This document shows, in pieces, positions 33,431-42,994 of a stretch of 64,000 nt of DNA. How positions within the stretch are numbered: position 1 is the stretch's first letter; each line of letters begins with the position of its first letter. The notes below the pieces were generated by a model that had not been told where the DNA came from, ran no database searches, and was given only the letters and a program-made list of their open reading frames with translations. A program made the translations under genes and the position numbers. Source of the DNA: Fictibacillus sp. b24 (lineage in GTDB: Bacteria > Bacillota > Bacilli > Bacillales > Fictibacillaceae); contig NZ_JAUCES010000005.1 of assembly GCF_030348825.1 (NCBI RefSeq), positions 3,224,001 to 3,288,000 on the forward strand. The letters are read 5' to 3'.

Positions 33431-33619
33431 GTTCATACCCTCATTTGTACCTGTTATTGTCTGTACAATCCTACCATAAAGAAAACTTAGCTGACATCAA
33501 GTCTTTCACGTCAGTCTTAGTTGCGCTTATACTATCGACCTAAACTTGTACCCTCGTCGAAAATCATCGTGCAAACAAGTTATACTCTATGATAGTGGAA
33601 CAATGGAGACAGAAACAAG

Positions 33620-34396
33620 TTACTCTCCCTTAAATACAGGTGGTCTTTTTTCACCGAAAGCGACTAGCGCTTCCATTCGGTCTTTTGTTGGAATTGTCAC
33701 TTCATACGCTTTTGCTTCAATCGCAAGTCCTGTTTGAAGATCTACTTCCGTTCCGTGTTTAATCGCATATTTCGCTTGCTGAACAGCGACAGGTCCGTTC
33801 TTCATTATTAATCCTGCATAGTTTTCACAGACCGCCATCAGCTCTTCTCTTGATGTAACTTGGTTTAAAATGCCGTAAGAAAAAGCTTCTTCTGCCATCA
33901 TCTTTTTTGCTGTAAGAATGAGCTCCATCGCTTTTGCCTGACCGATCAGTCTTGGCAGACGCTGTGTTCCGCCAGCACCAGGAATGATTGCCCAGCTCAG
34001 TTCTGTTAGACCCATAGACGCTTCTCTTACAGAAACGCGAAGATCACATGCAAGAGCTAGTTCGAATCCTCCGCCGAAAGCATGACCATTGATCGCACAG
34101 ATCGTAGGCTGAGGCAATGCTTCTACAGCTGAAAACACATCGCGGATTTTACGTACATTACGGCGAACTTCTGATTCGGTGAGCGTTCTTCTTTCTTTTA
34201 AATCAGCTCCTGCACTGAAAGCTTTTTCCCCTGCTCCAGTAAATATAACGACACGAACATCGTTGTTATGATGAATGTCTTCTACCACTTCTTCTAGCTC
34301 TTTTAGCGTTGCATAGTTAAAGCAGTTTAATACTTCTGGACGATTCAATGTCACATAAGCAACGAAATCTTTAACCTCGTATAAAATAGCACTCAC
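33620..34396 (-). CDS. paaF: Enoyl-CoA hydratase, PaaF-like
   Basis: A 258-residue crotonase-fold enzyme with both catalytic Glu positions (GLTELSWAIIPGAGG and AKAMELILT) and the oxyanion block SAGADLKER. It should hydrate 2,3-dehydroadipyl-CoA in the lower phenylacetate pathway. Its place directly after paaJ and paaH supports this. It is 12 nt from the paaJ stop and has GGAGG before the ATG. Which of the three crotonases in the cluster performs which step is inferred from neighbours and active-site residues. Confidence 0.87.
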   Translation of the reverse strand: MSAILYEVKDFVAYVTLNRPEVLNCFNYATLKELEEVVEDIHHNNDVRVVIFTGAGEKAFSAGADLKERRTLTESEVRRNVRKIRDVFSAVEALPQPTICAINGHAFGGGFELALACDLRVSVREASMGLTELSWAIIPGAGGTQRLPRLIGQAKAMELILTAKKMMAEEAFSYGILNQVTSREELMAVCENYAGLIMKNGPVAVQQAKYAIKHGTEVDLQTGLAIEAKAYEVTIPTKDRMEALVAFGEKRPPVFKGE

Positions 34397-34408
34397 TTTT
34401 AGTTCCTC

Positions 34409-35614
34409 CTATTCGTGGATCGCTTCAACAACAGAAGCAATTCCCTGACCTACTCCAATGCACATCGTCGCAAGTCCGTACCGTGAACCTTGCTTTTTCA
34501 TCTCATGAATAAGCGTTGTTAAAATGCGTGCACCGCTTGCCCCAAGTGGATGGCCAAACGCGATCGCTCCGCCGTTTACGTTAACTTTACTGCGATCCAA
34601 TTCTAATTCATTGATACATGCTAACGATTGTGACGCAAAAGCTTCGTTCAGTTCGATTAAGTCTAAGTCACCCACTGAAAGTCCCGCACGCTTTAACGCT
34701 TTTCGTGAAGCTTCGATCGGACCGACACCCATAATGGACGGCTCAAGACCTGCAACTCCTGACGAAACATAGCGAGCCAAAGGCTTTAATCCTAATTCCT
34801 CTGCTTTTTCACGGCTCATCAATAGCAGTGCTGAAGCTCCATCGTTCACGCCAGACGCATTTCCTGCTGTTACACTGCCATCTTTAAACAACGGTTTAAG
34901 CTTGCCTAGTTTTTCAAGCGATGTTTCCGGACGCGGATGCTCATCATCTGTAATCCATGTTTCATTTCCTTTTCGATCTACTAATCTTACAGGAACGATC
35001 TCTTCATTAAATCGGTTTTGTTCAATCGCTTTTTTAGCTTTCTGCTGAGAGTCGTAAGCAAATTTGTCTTGGTCTTCTCGTGATATCTCATACTTCTTCG
35101 CTACGTTTTCTGCTGTTTCTGGCATAGAATCTGTACCGAATTTTTCATGCATAAGCGGATTTACAAAGCGCCATCCGATCGTTGTATCAAACATTTTCAT
35201 ATCGCCGCGCGGATACTCCACTTCTGGTTTGCCCATGACAAACGGTGCACGTGTCATGCTTTCGGTTCCACCTGCGATGAATATGTCCCCTTCACCTGCT
35301 AAAATGGCACGTGCTGCATAAATAACGGCGTCCATACCTGATCCGCAAAGACGGTTGATTGTTGTTCCACCTACTTCGACTGGAAGCCCAGCGAGTAGTG
35401 CAGACATTCTAGCTACGTTTCGATTATCTTCCCCAGCACCGTTTGCATTACCGAATATAACTTCTTCAATCTCTTTAACAGGTACTCCCGGGTTTCTTTC
35501 TACAAGCGCAGAAATAACGACTGCTCCAAGGTCATCAGGTCTGACTGACTTTAACGCACCTTTATAGCGGCCAATCGGTGTTCGGACAGCATCAACGATA
35601 ACAACTTCTTTCAT
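34409..35614 (-). CDS. paaJ: Acetyl-CoA C-acyltransferase, PaaJ-like (3-oxoadipyl-CoA thiolase)
   Basis: A 401-residue thiolase with the nucleophile Cys in [10 protein letters not shown] (about residue 88), [17 protein letters not shown] with catalytic His and the C-terminal MCIGVGQG Cys. It cleaves 3-oxoadipyl-CoA to acetyl-CoA and succinyl-CoA, and in many species also 3-oxo-5,6-dehydrosuberyl-CoA. Start and paaH stop overlap by one base (TAATG), so the two are coupled. Confidence 0.92.
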   Translation of the reverse strand: MKEVVIVDAVRTPIGRYKGALKSVRPDDLGAVVISALVERNPGVPVKEIEEVIFGNANGAGEDNRNVARMSALLAGLPVEVGGTTINRLCGSGMDAVIYAARAILAGEGDIFIAGGTESMTRAPFVMGKPEVEYPRGDMKMFDTTIGWRFVNPLMHEKFGTDSMPETAENVAKKYEISREDQDKFAYDSQQKAKKAIEQNRFNEEIVPVRLVDRKGNETWITDDEHPRPETSLEKLGKLKPLFKDGSVTAGNASGVNDGASALLLMSREKAEELGLKPLARYVSSGVAGLEPSIMGVGPIEASRKALKRAGLSVGDLDLIELNEAFASQSLACINELELDRSKVNVNGGAIAFGHPLGASGARILTTLIHEMKKQGSRYGLATMCIGVGQGIASVVEAIHE

Positions 35615-36486
35615 TACTTCTTCACCCCGCTGCCTTCCCCTGTGTAATCATAAACCCCTTTACCGGATTTGCGGCCAAGTCTTCCTGCTTTTACGTACTT
35701 CACTAAAAGCGGTGCCGGGCGGTATTTTTCACCTAGGGTTTTATGAAGATAGTTCAGGTTGTTTAAGCGTGTATCAAGCCCTACTAAATCTCCAAGCTCA
35801 AATGGTCCCATCGGAAAATTCAAACCAAGTTTAATCGCTTTGTCGATGTCTTCTGGCGTGCCAACACCTTCTTGCAGCATGTAGAATGCTTCATTACCAA
35901 TCATAGCCGAGATTCGGCTCGTAACGAATCCTGGGAATTCATTCACGGTCACCGTTTCTTTCCCCATCTTCACAGCAGCTTCTTTCCCTAGCTCGACCGT
36001 TTCATCGTTCGTTTCATGCCCACGTACGATCTCAACAAGAGGCATTCTGTGTACGGGGTTGAAGAAGTGCATCGCAATTACTTTTTCAGGACGCTTTGTA
36101 AATGATCCGATCTCTGTCGGACTCATCGTGGACGTGTTTGTAGCAAGCACACAATGCTCTGGTGCAGAACGGTCTAATTCTTCAAAAACAGCACGCTTGA
36201 TCTCTATGTTTTCAGGAACTGCCTCAATTACTAAATCAGCACCGCTTACAGCTGCTGATAGATTCGCAGTGTATGATAGTCTTTCTTGCGCTCGTTCAGC
36301 ATCGCTTTGCGAAAGCTTCCCGCGAGATACCGCTTTTGAAAAAATAGAATCAATTTCTTTCTTTGCATTTTCCAGCTGGTCTTCTTTTACGTCAACAAGC
36401 TGAACGTCGAAACCGCCAACTGCGCTCACATAGGCGATCCCTCTTCCCATCACACCAGATCCAATGACTACTGCATTTTGCAACAT
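35614..36486 (-). CDS. paaH: 3-hydroxyacyl-CoA dehydrogenase, PaaH-like
   Basis: A 290-residue NAD-dependent dehydrogenase (3-hydroxybutyryl-CoA dehydrogenase fold). [14 protein letters not shown] binds [22 protein letters not shown] carries the catalytic His and [20 protein letters not shown] lines the CoA site. It oxidises 3-hydroxyadipyl-CoA. ATG 36486 with AGGAGA upstream was chosen; the open frame runs back to 36753 only by reading through repeat copy E. It heads the paaH-paaJ-paaF group. Confidence 0.92.
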   Translation of the reverse strand: MLQNAVVIGSGVMGRGIAYVSAVGGFDVQLVDVKEDQLENAKKEIDSIFSKAVSRGKLSQSDAERAQERLSYTANLSAAVSGADLVIEAVPENIEIKRAVFEELDRSAPEHCVLATNTSTMSPTEIGSFTKRPEKVIAMHFFNPVHRMPLVEIVRGHETNDETVELGKEAAVKMGKETVTVNEFPGFVTSRISAMIGNEAFYMLQEGVGTPEDIDKAIKLGLNFPMGPFELGDLVGLDTRLNNLNYLHKTLGEKYRPAPLLVKYVKAGRLGRKSGKGVYDYTGEGSGVKK

Positions 36487-36506
36487 GGTCTCTCCTGCCT
36501 TTCTTT

Positions 36507-36527
36507 TAAACAAGTGTTTAACGTTTT
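36507..36527 (-). promoter_or_regulatory. Weak paa operator-like site and palindrome before paaH
   Basis: Minus strand AAAACG-N9-TGTTTA keeps one half of the ACG-N9-CGT motif found before paaA and paaK. It overlaps the palindrome TTAAACA-CT-TGTTTAA, which resembles TetR-type operators. Confidence 0.35.
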
Positions 36528-36550
36528 GTATGCTTAGATGCTTTTGTAAG

Positions 36551-36684
36551 TTGTTGGTTTCCGTTCCAGGATGCTCGCTTTCCGCGGGGCAGGCGGTGAG
36601 CCCCTTGCCGCTTTGCGCCGTTAAGGGTCTCACCTGACCGCTTGTCCCGCAGGAGTCTCGCACCTTGCACTCCAACCAACTGGT
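36551..36684. repeat. Palindromic intergenic repeat, copy E (reverse orientation)
   Basis: From TTGTTGGTTTCCGTTCC to CCAACCAACTGG, between the aldehyde dehydrogenase stop and paaH. The apical stem is CCCTT..AAGGGG around GGCGCAAAGCGGC, as in copy C. Confidence 0.9.
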
Positions 36685-36822
36685 CATTGAAGCTAAATAG
36701 AAAAGCCCCAAGCAACGGTTTACAAGTAAAAACATTGTATAAAAAGCGAGCACGATGGCCCGCTTTTCAAATCTGTTACTAGATCTATCAACGCAAATTA
36801 ACAGAACTAGATATCAACTAAA

Positions 36823-38331
36823 TTACAAATTAAAAGGATTCAACGGACGAGACCCTGTATAGGAAACGACACTCTTTGTTTCTGTATAGAGATCAAGCGT
36901 TTCAATACAAAGCTCACGACCAAAACCTGACTGCTTATAGCCTCCGAACGGCGTTCCCGGGAATGCTGAGAACGGTGAGTTGATCATGATTGTTCCTGCT
37001 TGGATCATGCCTGCAACACGTGTTGCTTTCGCATGGTCCTTTGTCCAGATCGCTGCTGCTAAACCGAAGTCCGTGTTGTTTGCTAGTTTCACAGCCTCTT
37101 TTTCGTCCTTAAACGTCGATACAACAACAACCGGCCCGAAGATTTCCTCTTTAACCACTTTCATGTCTTCGTTTACATCCGTAATGATTGTCGGCAAATA
37201 CCAGTGTCCGTTTTCAAAACCATCCACTTTTGCACGTCCGCCGCCAAGAGCAATTGTTGCGCCTTCTTCTTCAGCAGATTTTACGTAACCGTCGATTACT
37301 TCAAGCTGACGCTCAGAAATGATTGCCCCAACATGTGTACCTTGATCAAGCGGATTACCAAGTACAAGTTTCTTCGCTTTTTCAACGAACTTTTCCATGA
37401 AGGCGTCATAAACACTTTCTTCAATATAAAGGCGAGAACGCGCTTCACAAGATTGGCCTGTGTTATAGAAAATACCGAATAATGAGCCATCAACTGCAGC
37501 ATCGATATCTGTATCTGCAAACACTAAGTTAGGAGATTTTCCACCTAGCTCGAGCGTTACACGTTTTAACGTCTGAGATGCTTTTGCCATGATGTCTTTA
37601 CCTGTTCCTGTTTCACCAGTGAACGCTACTTTATCGACACCTTCATGCTCAGCAAGGTATGAACCGACTGTAGCTCCATCACCTGTGATGATGTTTACAA
37701 CACCTTCAGGAACACCAGCTTCGTGGCAGATCTCCGTCATAACGATAGCCGTAAGTGGAGTTAAGCTTGCAGGCTTCAAGATAACGGAACAACCTGTTGC
37801 GATTGCTGGTGCGATCTTCCAAGCAGCCATCATCATCGGATAGTTCCACGGGATGATCTGCGCGCAAACCCCTAGAGGTTCTTTTAACGTATAGTTCATG
37901 AACGGTCCTGGCATCGGGTTTACAGCACCGCGGTGGCTGACGATCGCACCTGCATAGAACTCAAAGTCTTCGATCGCTTGCATGACTTGACCTTGTGCCG
38001 CGCTTAGTGATTTTCCGCTGTTTAGAATCTCAAGCTCTACTAGCTCGTTGAAACGAGAACGCATGATGCTAGCAATCTTGTTCATCGTACGAGAACGCTT
38101 ATTTACAGGAGAGCGCTTCCATTTTCCTGTTTCAAATGCAGTTCTTGCCGCCTCAACAGCACGATCAACATCCGCTTTCGTTGCTTTTGCGACCTTTGCT
38201 AACGGTTCTCCGGTTGCTGGGTTATATGTAACAAAGTACTCTCCTTCAGATCCACCAACGCTTTGTCCGCCAATAACCATTTCGTACACATCACGTTTCA
38301 CTGCTTTAACTTCTGTCTTTGCTGTACTCAA
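36823..38331 (-). CDS. Aldehyde dehydrogenase family protein in the paa cluster
   Basis: A 502-residue NAD(P)-dependent aldehyde dehydrogenase. IIPWNYPMMMAAWK and FTGETGTGKDIM bind the cofactor, LELGGKSPN carries the general-base Glu, and YNTGQSCEARSRL the catalytic Cys (the usual GQxCxAGSR with Glu after Cys). It is a classic soluble ALDH rather than a PaaZ fusion. It may oxidise the ring-opened semialdehyde in place of the PaaZ dehydrogenase domain, or act on phenylacetaldehyde. TTG 38331 is preferred as start, with GGGAGTGGAG upstream. Confidence 0.87.
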   Translation of the reverse strand: MSTAKTEVKAVKRDVYEMVIGGQSVGGSEGEYFVTYNPATGEPLAKVAKATKADVDRAVEAARTAFETGKWKRSPVNKRSRTMNKIASIMRSRFNELVELEILNSGKSLSAAQGQVMQAIEDFEFYAGAIVSHRGAVNPMPGPFMNYTLKEPLGVCAQIIPWNYPMMMAAWKIAPAIATGCSVILKPASLTPLTAIVMTEICHEAGVPEGVVNIITGDGATVGSYLAEHEGVDKVAFTGETGTGKDIMAKASQTLKRVTLELGGKSPNLVFADTDIDAAVDGSLFGIFYNTGQSCEARSRLYIEESVYDAFMEKFVEKAKKLVLGNPLDQGTHVGAIISERQLEVIDGYVKSAEEEGATIALGGGRAKVDGFENGHWYLPTIITDVNEDMKVVKEEIFGPVVVVSTFKDEKEAVKLANNTDFGLAAAIWTKDHAKATRVAGMIQAGTIMINSPFSAFPGTPFGGYKQSGFGRELCIETLDLYTETKSVVSYTGSRPLNPFNL

Positions 38332-38358
38332 GTTCTCCACTCCCTTTAGTCTCGTTGT

Positions 38359-39132
38359 CTATTTACCTGTGAATGCGGGTTTTCTCTTCTCTAAAAATGA
38401 CTGTAAACCTTCTTGATGATCAGCTGACTCTCCGGCAATCTTTTGAGCTTGTGCTTCATATTCAAGCACTTCGTTCAGATCGCTTTCCCAGCTTTTGTTC
38501 ATATAGCGTTTGATCAGTCCAATTGCTTTAGTAGGCATATTGGATAGTTTTTCAGCGAACGTTTCCACTTCAAGCATGAACTCTTCTTCACTTACCGTTT
38601 TCGTTACAAGGCCGAACTCTTTTGCTTCTTGAGCTGTGATTTTTTCACCTAATACCGCAAGCTCCATCGCTTTTGCGTGTCCGACCAAACGCGGCAAGAA
38701 GTAGAGGTTTCCTGAGTCTGGCACTAAGCCAACATGAATGAATGCTTCTATAAAACTCGCTTTCTCGCTTGCAATACGGAAGTCACAAGCTAAAGCAAGA
38801 CTCATTCCTGCACCTGCTGCTACCCCGTTAACCGCTGCAATAACTGGCTTCTCCATTGCGACCAGCGCTTGCACCATCGGGTTATATCCTTTACGAAGAA
38901 CATCACCATAATCCGTGCCATCTACAGAGCCTGTTAAGTCTTGACCTGAACAGAACGCACGCCCTGCACCTGTAATTACAACCGCTCTTACATTGCTGTC
39001 TTTGTTCGCTTCTTTTATCGCTGAAACCATTTCTTTATGCATAAGTGATGTAAAAGCATTCAGCTTATCCGGACGGTTCAGTGTGATCCAAGCCGTCTTT
39101 CCTCTTGTTTCGTAGCTAATCGTTTCAAACAT
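38359..39132 (-). CDS. paaG: Enoyl-CoA isomerase/hydratase, PaaG-like
   Basis: A 257-residue crotonase-fold protein. VHVGL-type block reads FIHVGLVPDSGNLYFLPRLVG; the Asp in PDSG and lack of the first catalytic Glu are typical of PaaG, the ring 1,2-epoxyphenylacetyl-CoA isomerase that forms oxepin-CoA. The oxyanion block is SGQDL. It lies between the other crotonase and the aldehyde dehydrogenase. ATG 39132 follows GGGG; an upstream extension to 39180 overlaps the previous gene and has no ribosome site. Confidence 0.87.
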   Translation of the reverse strand: MFETISYETRGKTAWITLNRPDKLNAFTSLMHKEMVSAIKEANKDSNVRAVVITGAGRAFCSGQDLTGSVDGTDYGDVLRKGYNPMVQALVAMEKPVIAAVNGVAAGAGMSLALACDFRIASEKASFIEAFIHVGLVPDSGNLYFLPRLVGHAKAMELAVLGEKITAQEAKEFGLVTKTVSEEEFMLEVETFAEKLSNMPTKAIGLIKRYMNKSWESDLNEVLEYEAQAQKIAGESADHQEGLQSFLEKRKPAFTGK

Positions 39133-39142
39133 GGTTATCCCC

Positions 39143-39919
39143 CTACTTCCCTTTAAACTCGGCTGGACGTTTTTCAACAAAAGCTTTCATGCCTTCTTTT
39201 TGGTCCTGTGACGAGAATAATAGATAAAAGTTTTTACGTTCAAACTGCATGCCTTCATATGTTGAATAGTCGATTGATTTATAGACAGTCTCTTTAATTA
39301 AGCGAGTCGATAAAGGCGCTCTTGAAGCGACGACTTTGGCATATTTCTTCGCCACGTCCACTACAAGTTCTGGTGCGATTACACGATTGATGACCCCGTA
39401 TTGAAGAGCTTCATCTGCTGTCATCGGGTCACCGAGCCATAGCCATTCGAGCGCCTTCTTCTGTCCCATCAGCTTTGTAAGTTTTACCGTTCCGCCTGCA
39501 CCTGGCATGACGCCAAGCTTGATTTCAGGAAATCCAAACTGTGCGTTTTCTGCTGCAAATAGAATATCAGCACATAACGCCAGTTCAAAGCCTCCGCCAA
39601 AGCAGTAACCGTTCACCGCACCGATAATTGGTTTTTTAATTGTTGCTAAGCGGTCCCATTCTTTAAACTGATTTAATAGTTCAAGAGAAACGGCTGTATC
39701 TTCTTTCATTTCATCAATGTCGGCACCTGCTGCAAAAGCACGCTCGCTGCCAGTCAAAACAATTGCTTTTACCTCATCATTACGGTCAAAACTTTCAAAA
39801 GCATCTAATAGTTCCGTAACCATTGGCCGGTTGATCGCGTTTAATACACGCGGCCTGTTTAATTGAATCAAGGCAATCCCATCTTCAACAGAGGTTAAGA
39901 TTGTTTCGTAATTACTCAT
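39143..39919 (-). CDS. Enoyl-CoA hydratase/isomerase family protein in the paa cluster
   Basis: A 258-residue crotonase with both hydratase Glu positions (FGFPEIKLGVMPGAGG and KKALEWLWLG) and oxyanion block AAGADIDE. As paaF is assigned elsewhere, this one might take the ring-cleavage hydratase step (oxepin-CoA) that PaaZ performs in E. coli, or a second beta-oxidation turn. That is inference. ATG 39919 follows GTGAGGAAA and overlaps the EthD gene by 8 nt. Confidence 0.85.
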   Translation of the reverse strand: MSNYETILTSVEDGIALIQLNRPRVLNAINRPMVTELLDAFESFDRNDEVKAIVLTGSERAFAAGADIDEMKEDTAVSLELLNQFKEWDRLATIKKPIIGAVNGYCFGGGFELALCADILFAAENAQFGFPEIKLGVMPGAGGTVKLTKLMGQKKALEWLWLGDPMTADEALQYGVINRVIAPELVVDVAKKYAKVVASRAPLSTRLIKETVYKSIDYSTYEGMQFERKNFYLLFSSQDQKEGMKAFVEKRPAEFKGK

Positions 39920-40217
39920 TGATTTCCTCACCAATCATAAGTGTTACGAGTTCAGCCGCAAAGCTCATTAAGTCTTTTCCAGAAGCTTTTCCTTCATCAG
40001 ATTTCATCGCCGCTTTTAGTGCATCATGATCGTCATAGTACATTTCACAAAGAATGTGGTAGTCACTTTTCCCCATTGGTGAACCAACGATTTTTGTAAC
40101 TTCCATTTTGCGAAGTCCTGGGATTTTTTTCGTAATTTCTGTATGATGTCCAAAATAGTGCTCGTCGAACTGCTCTAAGTTTTCAGGTGTTTTGTAAAGT
40201 GCGATTAGTTTTACCAT
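39912..40217 (-). CDS. EthD family protein of the paa operon
   Basis: A 101-residue dimeric alpha/beta-barrel (EthD) protein: KLIALYKTPENLEQFDEHYFGHHTE with a conserved His-His, then IPGLRKMEV. EthD domains occur in small accessory or reductase-like proteins. Here it lies between paaD and the crotonases in a translationally coupled run, so it probably supports the ring-oxidation steps; no enzymatic role is established that I know of. Confidence 0.83.
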   Translation of the reverse strand: MVKLIALYKTPENLEQFDEHYFGHHTEITKKIPGLRKMEVTKIVGSPMGKSDYHILCEMYYDDHDALKAAMKSDEGKASGKDLMSFAAELVTLMIGEEINE

Positions 40218-40255
40218 GTGTGTTTCCTCCCTATTTTTAAACTCATAATCTCTTA

Positions 40256-40765
40256 CTATCCCATATCAGCAACAGGTTTCATTGCTTCAAACGGGTTCTT
40301 GCAAGACTTGCAATACAGAATACTTCTGCAGGCTGTTGGACCAAAGATGTTTTCCATCGTTACATATGTGGATCCGCAATACGGGCAATCAATTTCCCAT
40401 GGCTCACCCATCACATGGTTTGCCGGTGGAGGTGAGATGCCGAACTCTTTTAATCTCTCACGCCCCTCGGCTGTGATACGGTCTGTTGTCCACGATGGTG
40501 TAAATACAAAATTCACTTCTGCTGAAGTAATTCCTTCTACTTCTTCAATTGCTTTTTTTATATCTCGCTCGATGATGTGCAGTGCCGGGCATCCAGAGAA
40601 CGTAGGCAATACAGACACTTTCACTGCTCCGCCTGTTACGTCAACTTCGTGCACCATGCCAAGATCTAATATACTGACAGAGGCGATTTCAGGATCTTTT
40701 ACTTTCCCAAGCGCGTCCATCACACTTTTGGTCATGCTGCTCTTCAATTCGGACACGTGGTTCAT
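40256..40765 (-). CDS. paaD: Phenylacetate oxygenase maturation protein PaaD
   Basis: A 169-residue protein with an N-terminal MIP18/DUF59 domain (LGKVKDPEIASVSILDLGMV, then TPTFSGCPAL-type block LPTFSGCPALHIIE) and a C-terminal zinc ribbon (CPYCGS..CKSC). PaaD is thought to help assemble the oxygenase metal centre or partner electron-transfer cluster. It sits 17 nt after paaC. Confidence 0.92.
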   Translation of the reverse strand: MNHVSELKSSMTKSVMDALGKVKDPEIASVSILDLGMVHEVDVTGGAVKVSVLPTFSGCPALHIIERDIKKAIEEVEGITSAEVNFVFTPSWTTDRITAEGRERLKEFGISPPPANHVMGEPWEIDCPYCGSTYVTMENIFGPTACRSILYCKSCKNPFEAMKPVADMG

Positions 40766-40782
40766 CTCCTTTCTAAATCGTC

Positions 40783-41589
40783 TTACCAGCCAGTTGCAGG
40801 GTTCGTTGCATACACTTCTGAAAGTGTTGAAGTCGCTTGCTTTAAGTCATCAGTGTGTACACCGTTCCGGCCATTTCCTCTTTCCATACGCGGCTCACCA
40901 GGGTAATGGGCTCCAACTTCTTTAAGAACAGCTTCAATCTTGTTGTTCCATCTCTTTTTCATTACGCTTTCGTCATCAATAAAGTTCGCTTTCACGATAT
41001 CTTCGTAATATGGTCCGAGTGTAAGCACACCGCCAAAGTCTTTCCAAACCTTCTGAATCGCCGCTGTCATTCGCTCGATCGCTTCCTCCGTACTCGTCAT
41101 CAGCTGCTTGAACCAGATTTCCCAATGCATCAAGTGATAGTATTGTTCTGTCATGATTTTGCGAGCTGCTTCTGCCAAAGGCTCGTATGCCGAGTGGCGA
41201 AGCGAATCTAAACGAATGTGCTTGTGCACCGCGTAAAAGTAGTTGCGCACAACGGTAAACGCCCAGTCGTAATCCGGTTCTTTTAAATATGTGCCAGGTC
41301 CGTTCACTTCTTCTAGGATGATGGCGTTTCGGTACTGATCAGGTGATCGGAGGTGAGCAATTCTGTCTGCATCCCCTTCACCAAGGTCTTCTAACAAACG
41401 AAAGTAAAGGTTTGCGTGCCCCATCATGTCCTGAGAGATAGATGAGAACGCAACATCCTCTTCAATGTGGGGAGCAAGACCAAGCCATTCAGATCCGCGG
41501 AACGAAAGAAGAAAATCATCGTCTGCCAGCTGATATAGAAGCTCAATCAAAGCTTTTCTCTCTTGTGGTTTTAACGTTTCCTGTGTCAT
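40783..41589 (-). CDS. paaC: Phenylacetyl-CoA 1,2-epoxidase subunit PaaC
   Basis: A 268-residue ferritin-like helical subunit (LIELLYQLADDDFLLSFRGSEWLG at the N-terminus; EQYYHLMHWEIWFKQLM) that scaffolds the catalytic PaaA in the epoxidase. It overlaps paaB by 4 nt (ATGA). Confidence 0.93.
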   Translation of the reverse strand: MTQETLKPQERKALIELLYQLADDDFLLSFRGSEWLGLAPHIEEDVAFSSISQDMMGHANLYFRLLEDLGEGDADRIAHLRSPDQYRNAIILEEVNGPGTYLKEPDYDWAFTVVRNYFYAVHKHIRLDSLRHSAYEPLAEAARKIMTEQYYHLMHWEIWFKQLMTSTEEAIERMTAAIQKVWKDFGGVLTLGPYYEDIVKANFIDDESVMKKRWNNKIEAVLKEVGAHYPGEPRMERGNGRNGVHTDDLKQATSTLSEVYATNPATGW

Positions 41590-41933
41590 GAATTGTCTCC
41601 CCTTCCGCCAAGGATGTGCTGTTCGGTAAACTGCTCCTGGTTGTAGTCACGCCATTTTTTCTTTAAATAACCGTACCCTTTTGTTTCTCTATACTCCTTA
41701 TCCAGCCTTTTGAGCATCTCTCTCTCATCCTGATTAAGTCCTCTGATGTTCTCTCTTTTTACAACCCAAATGTCTGCAACCGTTTCTCTTCTGAAAAAGT
41801 TTTCCTTCGCCATGATGAGCGCCATGTCTGCGTTCGGTGCTAAAAGGCTGAAGCTATGCTGAAACGGAGATTTATCTGTTTTTTTGCTAAAAACTTCATA
41901 AACGTTGTAAAACTCATTTTTCGGTTCGTTCAC
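41586..41933 (-). CDS. paaB: Phenylacetyl-CoA 1,2-epoxidase subunit PaaB
   Basis: A 115-residue small subunit bridging the PaaAC heterodimers. YNVYEVFSKKTDKSPFQHSFSLLAPNADMALIMAKENFFRR is the PaaB signature; the C-terminal part is a charged tail. Start is GTG at 41933. Confidence 0.93.
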   Translation of the reverse strand: MNEPKNEFYNVYEVFSKKTDKSPFQHSFSLLAPNADMALIMAKENFFRRETVADIWVVKRENIRGLNQDEREMLKRLDKEYRETKGYGYLKKKWRDYNQEQFTEQHILGGRGDNS

Positions 41934-41957
41934 GTTGGTTGTCTCTCCCTTCCGCTG

Positions 41958-42923
41958 TTAGATCGCCTTTTTAGCAGCGAGTGCTGCGCGTACCCACTCG
42001 TTATTTTTGTATGAGCGGCGGCGAAGATCTAAGCGATTCTGTGATTGTGGACCGTTTCCGGATACGATCTGTTTAAAGTTGCTCCAATCAGCGTCCTTAT
42101 AGATCCACATTTGGCTGTCTTCATCAAAACGAATGGTATCGTCTGGAATGGTTAGTCCAAGAGACCAGATGCGCGGAATGTATTTTGTGAAGAACTCTTG
42201 TCTGAGGTCTTCATTCGTTTTTGTACGAATTTTATACATGATGTTCTTATCGGCATTCGAGTTGCCTGTTTCTTTAGCAGACTTTGGTCCAAAGAACATG
42301 ATAAGTGACTCCCACCAGCGGTTTAGAGCGTCCTGCAGCATTTCGCGCTGTTCAGGCGTTCCTTCTGCCATCGCTAAAATAATGCTCTCACCGTGCTGAG
42401 CATGGAATACTTCTTCTGCGCAAATACGCTTTAACGCTCGAGCGTACGGGCCATACGAAGAATCTAGCATCATGCTTTGAGAGATAATTGCAGCTCCATC
42501 TACAAGCCATGCGATGATTCCGGCATCTCCCCATGTTGGTGCGTCCATGTGGAAAACGTTATGGAACTTTAATTTTCCTGAGAAAAGATCTTCCATGATG
42601 TCATGGCGCGTCTTGCCGAGCGGAGCCATCAAGTCTTCTGCTACACGAAGCAAAAGCTGTCCATGGCCCATCTCATCCTGAACCTTCGCCATGATTGCAA
42701 GCTTTCTATGAAGTGAAGGTGCTTTAGGTACCCACTCCTTTTCTGGAAGCGCTCCCATAATTTCCGAAATGCCATGCATCGAAATTAATCTGATCAGCTG
42801 CAAACGGTAATCATTAGGCATCCAATCATCTGGTTCGATCTTCTCGCCGGCATTGATGCGGTCAAGAAAATGAGTCATTTTCTCTTCTTCACTTAGCTGA
42901 TTAAAACTCATACCAACTGTCAT
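41958..42923 (-). CDS. paaA: Phenylacetyl-CoA 1,2-epoxidase catalytic subunit PaaA
   Basis: A 321-residue di-iron oxygenase subunit that epoxidises the aromatic ring of phenylacetyl-CoA. DEMGHGQLL and CAEEVFHAQHGES supply the paired ExxH iron ligands of the ferritin-like fold. AGGAGGAGAA precedes the ATG, and an operator-like repeat lies 20 bp upstream. First gene of paaABCD. The oxygenase needs reducing equivalents; no paaE reductase is in the window. Confidence 0.95.
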   Translation of the reverse strand: MTVGMSFNQLSEEEKMTHFLDRINAGEKIEPDDWMPNDYRLQLIRLISMHGISEIMGALPEKEWVPKAPSLHRKLAIMAKVQDEMGHGQLLLRVAEDLMAPLGKTRHDIMEDLFSGKLKFHNVFHMDAPTWGDAGIIAWLVDGAAIISQSMMLDSSYGPYARALKRICAEEVFHAQHGESIILAMAEGTPEQREMLQDALNRWWESLIMFFGPKSAKETGNSNADKNIMYKIRTKTNEDLRQEFFTKYIPRIWSLGLTIPDDTIRFDEDSQMWIYKDADWSNFKQIVSGNGPQSQNRLDLRRRSYKNNEWVRAALAAKKAI

Positions 42924-42942
42924 GCTATTCTCCTCCTATTAT

Positions 42943-42963
42943 ATTACGTTTATTTACCGTAAT
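42943..42963 (-). promoter_or_regulatory. Putative shared paa operator before paaA
   Basis: ATTACG-N9-CGTAAT, a perfect 6-bp inverted repeat with a 9-nt spacer, 20 bp before the paaA start. Similar sites precede the thioesterase (27028-27048) and paaK (44379-44399). Confidence 0.68.
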
Positions 42964-42994
42964 TATAATTTATCGTCATACGATTTAACAATAG

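Noticed and set aside
35614-36753. N-terminally extended paaH starting at 36753
   Set aside because: The extra residues are translated repeat copy E; ATG 36486 has a ribosome site and matches the family N-terminus.
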